A stretch of 64,000 bases of DNA from Rubripirellula obstinata (lineage in GTDB: Bacteria; Planctomycetota; Planctomycetia; Pirellulales; Pirellulaceae). The stretch covers positions 48,244 through 112,243 of the forward strand of contig NZ_LWSK01000007.1 of NCBI RefSeq assembly GCF_001642955.1, in the 5' to 3' direction. The translations under genes were made by a program, and so were the position numbers. Under the pieces are notes generated by a model. That model ran no database searches. It saw only the letters and a list, made by a program, of their open reading frames with translations, and was not told the DNA's origin. Every line of letters starts with the position of its first letter. The stretch's first letter is position 1. Positions 17,458 through 26,609 of the stretch are shown in pieces.

Positions 17458-20252
17458 GCAGACACCGTGACTACTTCGCCGTCATAGGAACCGCTGCTTG
17501 ATGGCGGGTCGCCAGCGTCTTCACAGTCGCTGCCTTGAAGTTCCCAACCGCACGACCAGATCCACGTCGACTCGCATGCATCGGATGAGCCTTCGCTGGT
17601 TGCACTTTCATCATCGTCGTCTTGCGAATCGTCGTCATCTTGGGAGTCATCATCGTCGTCAGATCCATCGTCGTTGGAATCGTCTTCGCTGCCGCCGCCC
17701 GATCCGCCGCTGCCGCCCGAGCCACCACCGCCGCCGGAGCCACCGCCACCAGATTCACCCCCAGACGTGTCTTCGCTTCCACCACCTGATTCTTCGCCAG
17801 AACCGTCGCCGGAGTCTTCCCCGCTTTCGGGTTCAGAACCTTCGCCACTGCCGGAGCCACTTCCGCCACCGCCGCCCCCGGAATTTTCGTCGTCTGATCC
17901 ACCGCCGGAGCCCTCGCTGCGGTCTGATTCTGATTCGACTGATTCGTCACTGGTTTCCGATCCCGTGTCGTCGCTTGTGTTCGATGATCCGTTAATGCCG
18001 GAATCGTCATCGGAGATGGAAGCGTCGTTGGATGTCGATTCTTCATTTGAAACAGAGTCAACGGACGTCGAGACATCCGAAACGGAGTCGTCGGACGTTG
18101 AGGCGTCGGATGTCGATCCATCCGAAGTCGAATCGTGCGACGATGGTGATCCGTCCCACACCGAGTAGCTCGGATCGTCGACTGAGTCGCTTCCATCATC
18201 CGACGTGCTTTCGTCGGAGGTTTCACTTTCGGAATCGCTTTCGGAAGGTGTTGATTCAGAGCCGGAATCGGACGGCGTCGATTCGCTGGATGGCGAACCG
18301 TCGGAGACCGAACTGTCGCTAACATCGGATGATTGGTGGCTGGATGAGGACCATGAATCGTCAACCGTTGAATACGACGGACTGCCGGATTCGCTCGGCG
18401 GTTCGGACGATGCGGAATCGGAGGGTGTTGATTCGGAATCTGAGTCGGATTCTGAATCGCTGGATGGGGATCCATCCGATACTGAACTATCGCTGCTGTC
18501 AGATGGACTGCCTGAAGATGGTGATCCGCTGGAGCTTGAATCGGTGACCGTTGAATAGGAATCGTCGGAAGTTGATGCCGACGACGTCGAGGTATCGCTG
18601 GTCGACGAATCAGAAACGCTTGATGAATTGTCGGACGAGTCGCTCGATGAGGAATCGTCGACTGATGATGAACTTGGGCTTCCGGACGAGGATGGGTTGC
18701 TGGATGAACTGCTGCTCGACGAGTCCGTGACGGTTGAGTAGGAACTGGAACTTGGTGGCGCAGACGATGATGATTCGGACGGTGTGCTGCTGGATGAATC
18801 TGAAACGCTCGACGACGAGTCCGAAACGCTTGATGATTTGCTCGACGACGAATCGCTGACCGAGGATGAACTCGGTGACGATGACTGGCTGCTAGAAGAC
18901 GACGAGGGCGAAGTAGACGAACTGCTCGACGAAGGGATGGACGACGAGCTTGGGGACGAACTGCTCGATGGTGAAGACGAACTGGGCGACGATGAACTTG
19001 AGCTTGGTGATGACGAGGAACTTGAGGGCGTGCTGCTGGAACTGGATGACGAGAGGCTCGAACTGGAACTGCTGATCGACGAGATGCTTGACGAACTGCT
19101 ACTCGGTGATGAGCTACTGCTACTTGATGACGGGCTGCTCGATGATGGTGACGACGAGCTTGATGAGGACGAAACGCTCGATGAGGAACTGCCAGATGAA
19201 GACGACGAGCTGGATGAACTGCTTCCGTCGCAGCACCGGCATCCGATCGTCACATAACTGCCGGTGTCCTCGTGGAAGTGGCAGATGATTTGTTGCGACG
19301 CCAGCAACGCGTAGTCGCAGACGTTGTAGACCGAGACTCGGACGCCGATCGGTCGCCAACGTGCTCCATCGAAACGCAACTCGCGGGCGGTGCCCCAGGA
19401 CTTGGCTTTAAGTCGTTTGGTTGGTTTGCAAAGCAGCGTTTGCTTGGGCGGGTCGATGACCCAAGACCGGTGCCCATCGAACGTGACGACGAGGTATTGG
19501 TCTTCACCACTGCCTTCGATCGGGCCTCGGATTCGCTGAGCCGAATGATTTCGAGCGGTGATGCGGACCACGCCACCGGCGGGATCATCGACCGGTGTAA
19601 TCTCGCCGTCTTTGTCCAGCTCGAACAGGTCGCAGTCCGCTGATCCGGTTCGCATCCCGCGCCGGGCTGCGATGCCGCCGGATGGGACTTTGACGAGGTA
19701 AACCGGATCGGCTGGCCGGCCGACACGGACCACCGCCCATTGCCGACCAGTCTTTGACGGATCTTTCCACCACAGGATATGGGCCGATCCGTCGGGCTTC
19801 GACTGCAACGTGTCGCCGCCGGACTCGGCGACGTCGGCGAAGCGGTGCCAGGTTTTGGTGACATCGACTTGGGCGGCGACGATTCCGTCAAAGACAACTC
19901 GGCCGACTTCGCCATCGCGGATTGGTTCAATCGCGACGCCGACTCGGCCAGTATGTTCGTCCTCGGTTGGTAGGACCGTTTTGATGGTCGCGTCACGGAC
20001 GAAGCGGGCCAGTTCAACCGGGCCGGCTTCGGGATCCGTGATGGGGGAATCGAATCCGGCGATGCCGCCGATCGGGACAACCGCGCCCGACGTGTTGTGA
20101 ACGCGAACCGTCGATGCGTTTCGCAGGTGCGTTCGCGGACCGCCACCGCCGGGCAGACGGTTGCGATGTGACGCCTCGGCCGCCGCCAACAGTCGGTTGT
20201 ATTCGACCGCGGTGATGTTGAGACTGTCGCCGGGTCGAACACGTCTTGCCAC
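17454..20252 (-). CDS. Serine-rich virion protein (tail tip or fibre candidate)
   Basis: 932 residues. Residues 1-343 form an ordinary folded region (phage tail style, starting RPGDSLNITAVEYNRLL) ending in a Cys cluster, IGCRCCDG. From about 344 to 885 the chain is mostly Ser, first runs such as SSSSPSSSS, then SDSSSS units with recurring YSTVTDSSSS, and then an acidic Gly/Asp/Ser-rich part. The last 40 residues contain CESTWIWSCGWELQGSDC, possibly a disulfide-linked cap. It comes after tape measure and a distal tail protein, the usual place for host-contact proteins, and is followed at once by Cys-rich and glycosyltransferase genes. This recalls serine-rich repeat adhesins with dedicated O-glycosylation genes; the role here is inferred. 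Confidence 0.85.
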   Translation of the reverse strand: MARRVRPGDSLNITAVEYNRLLAAAEASHRNRLPGGGGPRTHLRNASTVRVHNTSGAVVPIGGIAGFDSPITDPEAGPVELARFVRDATIKTVLPTEDEHTGRVGVAIEPIRDGEVGRVVFDGIVAAQVDVTKTWHRFADVAESGGDTLQSKPDGSAHILWWKDPSKTGRQWAVVRVGRPADPVYLVKVPSGGIAARRGMRTGSADCDLFELDKDGEITPVDDPAGGVVRITARNHSAQRIRGPIEGSGEDQYLVVTFDGHRSWVIDPPKQTLLCKPTKRLKAKSWGTARELRFDGARWRPIGVRVSVYNVCDYALLASQQIICHFHEDTGSYVTIGCRCCDGSSSSSSSSSSGSSSSSVSSSSSSSSPSSSSPSSSSSSSSPSSSSSSISSISSSSSSLSSSSSSSTPSSSSSSPSSSSSSPSSSSPSSSSSPSSSSIPSSSSSSTSPSSSSSSQSSSPSSSSVSDSSSSKSSSVSDSSSSVSDSSSSTPSESSSSAPPSSSSYSTVTDSSSSSSSSNPSSSGSPSSSSVDDSSSSDSSDNSSSVSDSSTSDTSTSSASTSDDSYSTVTDSSSSGSPSSGSPSDSSDSSVSDGSPSSDSESDSDSESTPSDSASSEPPSESGSPSYSTVDDSWSSSSHQSSDVSDSSVSDGSPSSESTPSDSGSESTPSESDSESETSDESTSDDGSDSVDDPSYSVWDGSPSSHDSTSDGSTSDASTSDDSVSDVSTSVDSVSNEESTSNDASISDDDSGINGSSNTSDDTGSETSDESVESESDRSEGSGGGSDDENSGGGGGGSGSGSGEGSEPESGEDSGDGSGEESGGGSEDTSGGESGGGGSGGGGGSGGSGGSGGGSEDDSNDDGSDDDDDSQDDDDSQDDDDESATSEGSSDACESTWIWSCGWELQGSDCEDAGDPPSSSGSYDGEVVTVSA

Positions 20253-21044
20253 CTACGAAAGTCCTAGTGCTGCGAAATTGCCATCGGGATAGACCTGTTC
20301 GACGTAAGCTGCCGCCGGCGTTTGCAGCACGCGATCGCCGACGACCTCTTCGTCATGCTTCACCCACAGGTAATCCCAACCTCGTTTGCTGACACTGCCA
20401 ATGTTGCCGAGTTGTAACGCTGGCTGATTCGGACGAGCGGCGAAGTGGTAGGTGATATCGACCCAGTTGTTGTCGTCTTCGCCCCCTTCACCACCAAGAA
20501 ACAAGGCTTCACCGGGACCGAAGATCGACCATGCTGCGGAGTTGGTGCGGCCCGTCATGGAGACAACGGCCAACAGATACGACGTCGAGACGAACTCAAA
20601 CTTCTTGCGGACCGAGAACTCGAACGCCGGCACCGTGACATCGACGCCAGACACACCCGAATCGCTCACGCCGATCGCACCGCGGTAGTCCGGGGCGATC
20701 TTGCCGGGCGCGGCGTAGATGCCTCGTGTCAGCAAGCTTTGGTTGATATGTGTGGTCGCTCCGGTGGTGTTGAACGAGACCGGATCGAGCTTGGTTTCAT
20801 TGAGCGTAACGCTGACTAACGCGTGCTTGGCGTTGATGAATTCCGAATCAACTTGCAAGAACGGAATCAGGTCGGGGAAATTGTCTTCGTAGTACGAGCG
20901 GGCGGCACTCGCGGCTGCCGGTGGACTGACGTTTCCGCCGTTGGTCGCGACGTAGGCGGTGAAGTCAGAATTGGTTTTGCCGCGTGACGCTTTCTCCGAC
21001 AGAGCCGCGACGTCGAAGCTGTAGCCTCCGTATGAAAAACTCAT
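20253..21044 (-). CDS. Distal tail protein of unknown family
   Basis: 263 residues, starting MSFSYGGYSFDVAALSEKAS and rich in beta-type segments, with one helix near VSPPAAASAARSYYEDNFPD. Its start codon overlaps the tape-measure stop by one base, and its stop is followed at once by the serine-rich gene, so it is part of the tail block. By position it could be a distal tail or baseplate protein; no motif confirms this. Confidence 0.75.
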   Translation of the reverse strand: MSFSYGGYSFDVAALSEKASRGKTNSDFTAYVATNGGNVSPPAAASAARSYYEDNFPDLIPFLQVDSEFINAKHALVSVTLNETKLDPVSFNTTGATTHINQSLLTRGIYAAPGKIAPDYRGAIGVSDSGVSGVDVTVPAFEFSVRKKFEFVSTSYLLAVVSMTGRTNSAAWSIFGPGEALFLGGEGGEDDNNWVDITYHFAARPNQPALQLGNIGSVSKRGWDYLWVKHDEEVVGDRVLQTPAAAYVEQVYPDGNFAALGLS

Positions 21045-24000
21045 TAGCTGAACACCAACCCGCCGGTGGATCGTTCGGCTAGCTTGCGAGTGTTGTTGGC
21101 GGTTTCGACGATTGCTCGTTGGACGTCTTCACTCAGGCCGAGACCGGATCGTTCGCCTGATTCGCTAAGGTTTCCACTTCCGCCGCCGAGTAGTTCGTTG
21201 GACTTCATCAAGTGTTGACCGATGGCGACGAGACGATCGTTGATTTGCTGCAGACCAGAGTCGGCGATGGTTTCAGCATCAGGTTCTTGTTGAACAGTCG
21301 CATCATCGGCGTGCTCGTCGATGGCCAGCTTCGGTGCGACGATAACTTCAGGTTGTTCGTCGAGCGGTTCGGGTTTCAGCTTTTCGGCAGGAGCATCGAG
21401 TGCGAGTGGTTCGAGCTTGCGGGCACCACTGCCGATGTTCAGTCCGCGGGAATCGAACTTGCCGGTGACGGATTCGCTGGATTGTTCGCCAACATCGGTG
21501 CCGGCAAAGTTGTCAATGGAGGCTTGGGCGTCGCGGTCGAGTTCCAAGGCGACTGAATCATCATCGAGTTCTGCGGGCGGCAATTTGAGTTTGCTTTCGT
21601 TGCCGACGCGATCGGTGATCGCGACGGCCTTGGCTTCCATGGCTGCGATGCCGGCCTTGAGTTTATCGAGACGCTCATCGCCCGCGGCATCTTCACCTGT
21701 TAGTCCCGCGTCGGCTTGAGCGGCTTCGAGCGACGCTTTGGCTTCGGCGATCGCTGCGGCCAGGTCGTCGGAGATTTGTGGCGATTTGGTCTCACTGTTG
21801 GTCGCTTGCTCGTCGCCTTCCGGTTTCAGTGCGTTGGCTTTGTCGACGGCGGCTTGGAAGTCTGCTTCGGCTTCGGCGACCTTGGTTTGCCGATCGGCTT
21901 CGGCGAGGGATCGTTCGGCTCGTTTCGCGGCAGCGTCGGCTTTTGCTTGGCGACGCATTTCGTCGAGCGTGTCGCGAACGCCAGCGGTGAATTCTTCGGT
22001 GTCGGCAGTCCGTTGCTCGTTCGCTTTGGCGTTGGCATCGAACTGACGATCACGTTCGGCGTCGACGGCCGCGTTTTGCTGGTCGGTCTCAGCGTCGATC
22101 GCGGCGAAGTCGGCGTCGAGGTCTTGGCTTTCACGTGACTTCTTTCGCTGGTCGAGTTGGCGCTGCAGGTCTTCCTGCATCGCCTTGCGGTTGGTTTCGA
22201 TCTCTGACTTGCGTTTGCGGCGGCGTTCAGCGCGACCGACGATTGCGGTTTGGCGTTTGCGTTGTTCTTCCGCGTTGTTGGCGTTGGTTTCGTTGTCGAT
22301 CTTTCGCACTTCGGCTTCGACGTTGATGTCGTCGTCGAAGAGCGATTTCAGCTTCACCCATGCCTTGCGGAGGAAGCCGACCGTGCTGTTCCACATCTTG
22401 CGGACTTCGCCGACGAACACTGCCCAGGAATCGGCAAGGTAGTCGATCGTTTCCACCCATGCTCCTTCGACGCCGGCCAGCGAGTTCACCAGGACGCCGC
22501 CGATTTGGATCGCAACGTCGCCGGCGATGTCGACCAATTCGTGAAGCTTCAAGAAACCTTTCTTAAGGAACCCAACCGTGTTGTTCCAACCTTTCTGCAC
22601 TGCGGAAGTAAGAATCGTCCAACCGTCGGCGAGGTAGGCAACGGTGCTGTTCCAAATCGCTCGCAAGCCGCCGAAACCTTGCATGAGTTGATCGGCCAGT
22701 TTGTAGACGGCGTCGCCCCAAGCGTCGGAGAGGTACGCGGTGAAGCGTGACCACATGCCGGACAGCCAGGTCGTGCCTTTGGTCCATTGGAGTTTGATGT
22801 AGGACCACAGCACATCGACGGCCGCGTTGATGTCACCGGCTCGCAGAGCGTTGGCGATTGCACCGAATGCGGCCAGCGTGTCGGCCTTCAGGTTTTGGAA
22901 CGCTCCTTTGAGGAAGTCGATCGAGCTGCCGATCGCCCCCGACGTGTACAGAAAGTAGGCACCGAGAGCGACAACGCCGGCGACGACCAGACCCAGCGGC
23001 GAGAACAACAACGCCATCGCACCGGCCGCGGCACTGATCGCTCCGGTCAACAAGCCGAACGCACCGGACAGTCCGGCGGTGACCGCAGCGTAGACGCCAG
23101 CAAGTGCGATGTTGATCTTCTTGACCGCGGCCAAACCGATGAAGACCGCTTTGATTCCTGTGCCAACGGTCTTCAAGACCGCCCAAGTTGCCGCGAGCGT
23201 TTTCGAGGCGACGGACAAACCGATCGTGATTCCCTTCAGAGCGATCATTGCGGCACCGACGCCGGTGGCAGCGACCTTCATCGCGGCGAAACCCGCCACG
23301 GCGGTCAGGATCGCGGTTCGGTTTTCGCTTGCCCACGCGAGTGTGCTGCGAAGCAAGCTGCCGACAGCCGACAGCAATCCGCCGGCGAAACCATCGAGGC
23401 TGGATGACAGTTGATCCCACGCGTCGGCCAAAGCCGCGACGCCTTGTTTCCATAAGCCACGCAGGTAGGCCCACATGACTTTGGCCGCACTGGTGATGTC
23501 ACCGGATGCGAGCGATGCAGCGATGGCTTTGAACGCGGCTTGCGAATCGACCGCGATTTGAGCAAACGCGGTCTTGAAGAACGCGGACACTCGTGAGAGC
23601 AGACCGGATGTCTTGGCGAGGTAGAGCCCCAGCCCAGCAACGCCCGCGACCACCAGGCCGATCGGCGAAAGCAACGCGGTGACCGCTGCACCGGCCATGC
23701 CCACGACGCTGCCGATCGCGGTGAAGATCCCGAGTAGCCCGCCGACCGCCATGGACGCTGCCGCGGCGGCTGATCCGATCGTGAGCAACGCGGCACCGGC
23801 GGCGATTACTCCGGCCGCGACCATTGCAGCGACTTGGACGACTCGTTTGTTTTCGCCGATCCAATCGGTGATAGACGATGCAGCGAGTGACACGTTTTCG
23901 GTCAGTCGCTGAATCGGCTTTTCGAGAGCTTCTCCGATCGCGATGCGGACGGCTTCAAAGGAACTGGCGAGAACTCGGAACGCTCCGCCGAGTCCTGATT

Positions 24001-24967
24001 CCATTTTGTCGGCTGTCTTCTTGGCGATGCCTCCGGCACCTTCCAGTTCACCGAGTAACTCGCGAGTGTCCGTGACCGTTTTGCCGATTGCGGAAGCGGC
24101 TGTGATGCCGAGCATCCCGAAGACTTCGTTGAACTTGGCGGCACGATCGGACGAACCGAGGTCTTTCGTGGCTTCGGCGACTTCGCCCAACACATCGACG
24201 AGCGGTCGAGCGTTTCCGGCGGCATCTTTGGTCGCGACACCGAATACCTTTTGAAACTTCTCGGACTCGGCGGCCGAAAGCGTGAGCAATCGTTTCAGTG
24301 CGTTACCGGCGGATGATCCTTGGATGCCGACGTTGCCGAGCGTTCCCAGGATCGCGAGCGTTTCTTCGAGGCTCATGTTGGCGTCGGCTGCGACTGGCCC
24401 AGCGTATTTCAACGCTTCGCCTAGCGATTCAACGCTGTTGAAACTCTTGTTGGCCGCGGCGGTCAGTCCGTCGGCGACTCGTGATGCGTCGCCGGCTTCC
24501 ATGTTGAATTGACGAATCGCGGCTGCGAAGATGCCTGACGCGAGCGTTGCATCGGTGCCGGTCGCGCGGGCCAGACTCATGACGCTGCCGGTCATGTCCT
24601 CGATTTGCCGCGAATCGAAACCGGCTCGCCCGAGTTCGGTCATCAAGTTGGCGACTTCGACAGCGGAAAAGCTAGTGGTCGCTCCGAGTTGTTTTGCTTT
24701 CGCGTTCAAACGATCGAACGCGGCACCGGTTGCTCCCGTGATCGCACCGACTTGGCGGATCGCATCGTCGTATTCCGCGAACTTGCGGATGCCATCGCCG
24801 AGCGGTGCGGCCATCGCTAGACCGAGTCCCGTCATCTTCGCTCCCAACATCGACGTCGATGATGCGAATGAGGACAATTGCTTCTGTGCCGAACGCAATC
24901 CCTTCACCAACGCCGAATTCTTCAGCGTCAACTCGACGAAAGCGGCTCCGGCACGGACTTGAGACAT
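21044..24967 (-). CDS. Phage tail tape measure protein
   Basis: 1307 residues. The N-terminal TP901-type tape-measure domain includes FAEYDDAIRQVGAITGATGAAFDRL, LGATTSFSAVEVANLMTELG and LGTLGNVGIQGSSAGNALKRL. The middle has several long hydrophobic segments (about residues 370-470 and 550-700), in which a block with LLFSPLGLVVAGVVALG is repeated. Then come three copies of a WNSTVxxLxxGW-like segment, a long charged coiled coil (about 930-1150), and an unstructured C-terminus. It sets tail length and helps inject DNA. A tail of well over 150 nm would be expected from the usual proportion. Confidence 0.96.
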   Translation of the reverse strand: MSQVRAGAAFVELTLKNSALVKGLRSAQKQLSSFASSTSMLGAKMTGLGLAMAAPLGDGIRKFAEYDDAIRQVGAITGATGAAFDRLNAKAKQLGATTSFSAVEVANLMTELGRAGFDSRQIEDMTGSVMSLARATGTDATLASGIFAAAIRQFNMEAGDASRVADGLTAAANKSFNSVESLGEALKYAGPVAADANMSLEETLAILGTLGNVGIQGSSAGNALKRLLTLSAAESEKFQKVFGVATKDAAGNARPLVDVLGEVAEATKDLGSSDRAAKFNEVFGMLGITAASAIGKTVTDTRELLGELEGAGGIAKKTADKMESGLGGAFRVLASSFEAVRIAIGEALEKPIQRLTENVSLAASSITDWIGENKRVVQVAAMVAAGVIAAGAALLTIGSAAAAASMAVGGLLGIFTAIGSVVGMAGAAVTALLSPIGLVVAGVAGLGLYLAKTSGLLSRVSAFFKTAFAQIAVDSQAAFKAIAASLASGDITSAAKVMWAYLRGLWKQGVAALADAWDQLSSSLDGFAGGLLSAVGSLLRSTLAWASENRTAILTAVAGFAAMKVAATGVGAAMIALKGITIGLSVASKTLAATWAVLKTVGTGIKAVFIGLAAVKKINIALAGVYAAVTAGLSGAFGLLTGAISAAAGAMALLFSPLGLVVAGVVALGAYFLYTSGAIGSSIDFLKGAFQNLKADTLAAFGAIANALRAGDINAAVDVLWSYIKLQWTKGTTWLSGMWSRFTAYLSDAWGDAVYKLADQLMQGFGGLRAIWNSTVAYLADGWTILTSAVQKGWNNTVGFLKKGFLKLHELVDIAGDVAIQIGGVLVNSLAGVEGAWVETIDYLADSWAVFVGEVRKMWNSTVGFLRKAWVKLKSLFDDDINVEAEVRKIDNETNANNAEEQRKRQTAIVGRAERRRKRKSEIETNRKAMQEDLQRQLDQRKKSRESQDLDADFAAIDAETDQQNAAVDAERDRQFDANAKANEQRTADTEEFTAGVRDTLDEMRRQAKADAAAKRAERSLAEADRQTKVAEAEADFQAAVDKANALKPEGDEQATNSETKSPQISDDLAAAIAEAKASLEAAQADAGLTGEDAAGDERLDKLKAGIAAMEAKAVAITDRVGNESKLKLPPAELDDDSVALELDRDAQASIDNFAGTDVGEQSSESVTGKFDSRGLNIGSGARKLEPLALDAPAEKLKPEPLDEQPEVIVAPKLAIDEHADDATVQQEPDAETIADSGLQQINDRLVAIGQHLMKSNELLGGGSGNLSESGERSGLGLSEDVQRAIVETANNTRKLAERSTGGLVFS

Positions 24968-24991
24968 GGGGAAGCGGTGAGCCTTTAGCGG

Positions 24992-25213
24992 TTAGCGGTT
25001 AGCTTTGGTGAACTTGGCACCGAGAAGCGAGGCGACTTGTTCGACGCTTGCCTTTGCGGGCGCGGGCCGCGTCGTGACGCACGGATTGAAGTCGTCGGGC
25101 TTGAATGCCTTTCGACGACGTTTGCGATCGCGGTTGACTTCGGCGGTGATCCACACCAGCGTGCTGGCGAGTTGCCAATCGTGTTTACGCTTGGCGTCGA
25201 TCATCCAGACCAT
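24992..25213 (-). CDS. Tail assembly chaperone downstream part (probably made by -1 frameshift)
   Basis: 73 residues if read from ATG 25213, but the same frame stays open upstream, past at least 25330, and upstream of that ATG reads convincingly as REICHLAGILGVDPGPLTLRQ. This overlaps the 3' end of the gpG-like gene by about 80 bases in the -1 frame. The arrangement just before tape measure is that of lambda G/GT and many siphoviruses, in which ribosomes slip to make a fused chaperone. I see no canonical slippery heptamer; the run GCGAAATCT at about 25267-25275 is one candidate. The C-terminal part is basic (DRKRRRKAFKPDDF). Confidence 0.75.
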   Translation of the reverse strand: MVWMIDAKRKHDWQLASTLVWITAEVNRDRKRRRKAFKPDDFNPCVTTRPAPAKASVEQVASLLGAKFTKANR

Positions 25214-25224
25214 TTGCCGAAGCG

Positions 25225-25725
25225 TTAACGGTCCGGGGTCGACGCCGAGGATGCCGGCGAGGTGACAGATTTCGCGTTCAAGCCGGGCACCTCCAGGTTC
25301 GCTTCGAGTTCCGCCACCATCTTGTCCGCCAGCGTCGGGTCGTCCAGCTTCCGGTGCAGCATCTCCATCCCGCGTGCCGTCACCTCGCGTTGATGCGTCA
25401 CCGCTTTGCTCAGCAGACGGCGTTGGTCCTCCGGGAGGAAGTCCAACAACGCTTCGACGAGTGCGTTGCGTGCCTCGGTCAAACAGTCGCCCGACAAGCC
25501 AGACTCAAACACTTCTTGATTGACGGTGTCCTTGTCCGCTTGCGGCTTGCAGACCGCGAATAGGACTTCGCCGAGCAACAAGAAGTCCTGCGTCATCTGC
25601 GGGATCAGGTCTCCGTCGACGGCATCGAGCAAGCGAACGCCGGTGAGCGTTTTCACGCGGCGAAGCGTGGTGTTGTCGATGTCGACGATCCAAACGCGAC
25701 CGTGGCGGTCAACGAACTTTTGCAT
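25225..25725 (-). CDS. Tail assembly chaperone (gpG-like)
   Basis: 166 residues from ATG 25725 (MQKFVDRHGRVWIVDI); a longer reading from 25797 adds residues that look non-coding. It is helical, with LLGEVLFAVCKPQAD, LTEARNALVEALLDFLPEDQRR and KMVAELEANLEVPG. The last residues are low complexity (TSPASSASTPDR), as expected where a frameshift normally bypasses the end. It lies between the tube and the tape-measure gene, where such chaperones coat the tape measure during tail assembly. Family by position and layout; sequence alone gives moderate support. Confidence 0.75.
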   Translation of the reverse strand: MQKFVDRHGRVWIVDIDNTTLRRVKTLTGVRLLDAVDGDLIPQMTQDFLLLGEVLFAVCKPQADKDTVNQEVFESGLSGDCLTEARNALVEALLDFLPEDQRRLLSKAVTHQREVTARGMEMLHRKLDDPTLADKMVAELEANLEVPGLNAKSVTSPASSASTPDR

Positions 25726-25875
25726 GGGATTCCGTTCCGTGGTCCAGATAGAAAATTTGGATAGAATGCAGGCCCACAGAGAGCTTTGCAGACTCATGGC
25801 TGAAAATGAGGACTTTACGATGCCTGGCAGAGCAATCGCAAGAACCGCCTAAATTTCAAAAGAGAGATTAAAACC

Positions 25876-26073
25876 ATGTCGACTTCAGCTTCAGTCTCAG
25901 AAAGTCAATCGAATTGGATTACTGAAAGACGAACTATTGGGATTACGTTCGTGGTCGGCATGCTCGTTCTTCTCTATGGACTCGTTGACAATTCAGCATC
26001 CCACATGGTTACCGGCGCAATTCTTTTTTCAGGATCTGTTGTCGCAACGGCAATTCGCGATTCAAAGGGTTGA
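25876..26073 (+). CDS. Small membrane protein
   Basis: 65 residues with two hydrophobic segments, ITFVVGMLVLLYGLVD and MVTGAILFSGSVVATAI, and a short polar N-terminus rich in Ser. AGAGAG lies before the ATG. It is on the plus strand between tail genes that run the other way, so it is an independent cargo gene, and it is too short to assign. A holin-like role cannot be excluded, but nothing beyond the topology supports it. Confidence 0.5.
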   Translation: MSTSASVSESQSNWITERRTIGITFVVGMLVLLYGLVDNSASHMVTGAILFSGSVVATAIRDSKG

Positions 26074-26168
26074 ACTGCGTTGGCTGTTACCGATTCTCCA
26101 TCATTTCATCAGGTCGAATGCTGATAGACGAGTGAACTGTAACGGCGAATGCTTTGTAGTAAGCTTGT

Positions 26169-26579
26169 TCAAGATCCACCACCAACGTTCATACCGCTGC
26201 CAGATGACGACTGAGTCGGCTTGAGTGTCACGTCGGCCGAGACGACTTCTTCCAGGTTTTGGTTGACGTTGAAGTTCATCACTTCGCACGTGAGCGTGAG
26301 TGCTCCGCCGGCGTCGGTGATGCCAACGTCGGTTGGCGAACCACTGGACCACAAGCCTTGCAGCATGCCGAACGCGGTGTCGCCGGACTTGTTGAGCACG
26401 GTGAATTCGATCGACGCGTCTTTGAGTGTGCCGACGGTGGCTCGCCAACCGTTGTTGTCGCGGGTCGATGCATCGGCCTCCGCCTTTTCCAGTGTGACGG
26501 TCAAGTCTTTGACGTTCTTGATCTCGGCACCGTCGATCGTCAGGACGGCGTCGAGACCGAGTTTTACTTCAGCGGACAT
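26169..26579 (-). CDS. Phage major tail tube protein
   Basis: 136 residues, beta-rich: DAVLTIDGAEIKNVKDLTVTLEK, TLKDASIEFTVLNKSGDTAF and LEEVVSADVTLKPTQSSSG. The pattern of paired strands and the position between the tail-terminator block and the chaperone fit the gpV-like tube fold. The C-terminus is a Ser/Gly tail (SSSGSGMNVGGGS), without the Ig-like extra domain of lambda gpV. Confidence 0.82.
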   Translation of the reverse strand: MSAEVKLGLDAVLTIDGAEIKNVKDLTVTLEKAEADASTRDNNGWRATVGTLKDASIEFTVLNKSGDTAFGMLQGLWSSGSPTDVGITDAGGALTLTCEVMNFNVNQNLEEVVSADVTLKPTQSSSGSGMNVGGGS

Positions 26580-26609
26580 AGGGGTTCGTTTCCATCCTGC
26601 GTTGTGAAC

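Noticed and set aside
17498..19288. Several plus-strand acidic or Arg/His-rich ORFs opposite the serine-rich gene
   Set aside because: They are mirror readings of Ser codons and have no ribosome sites or conserved features.
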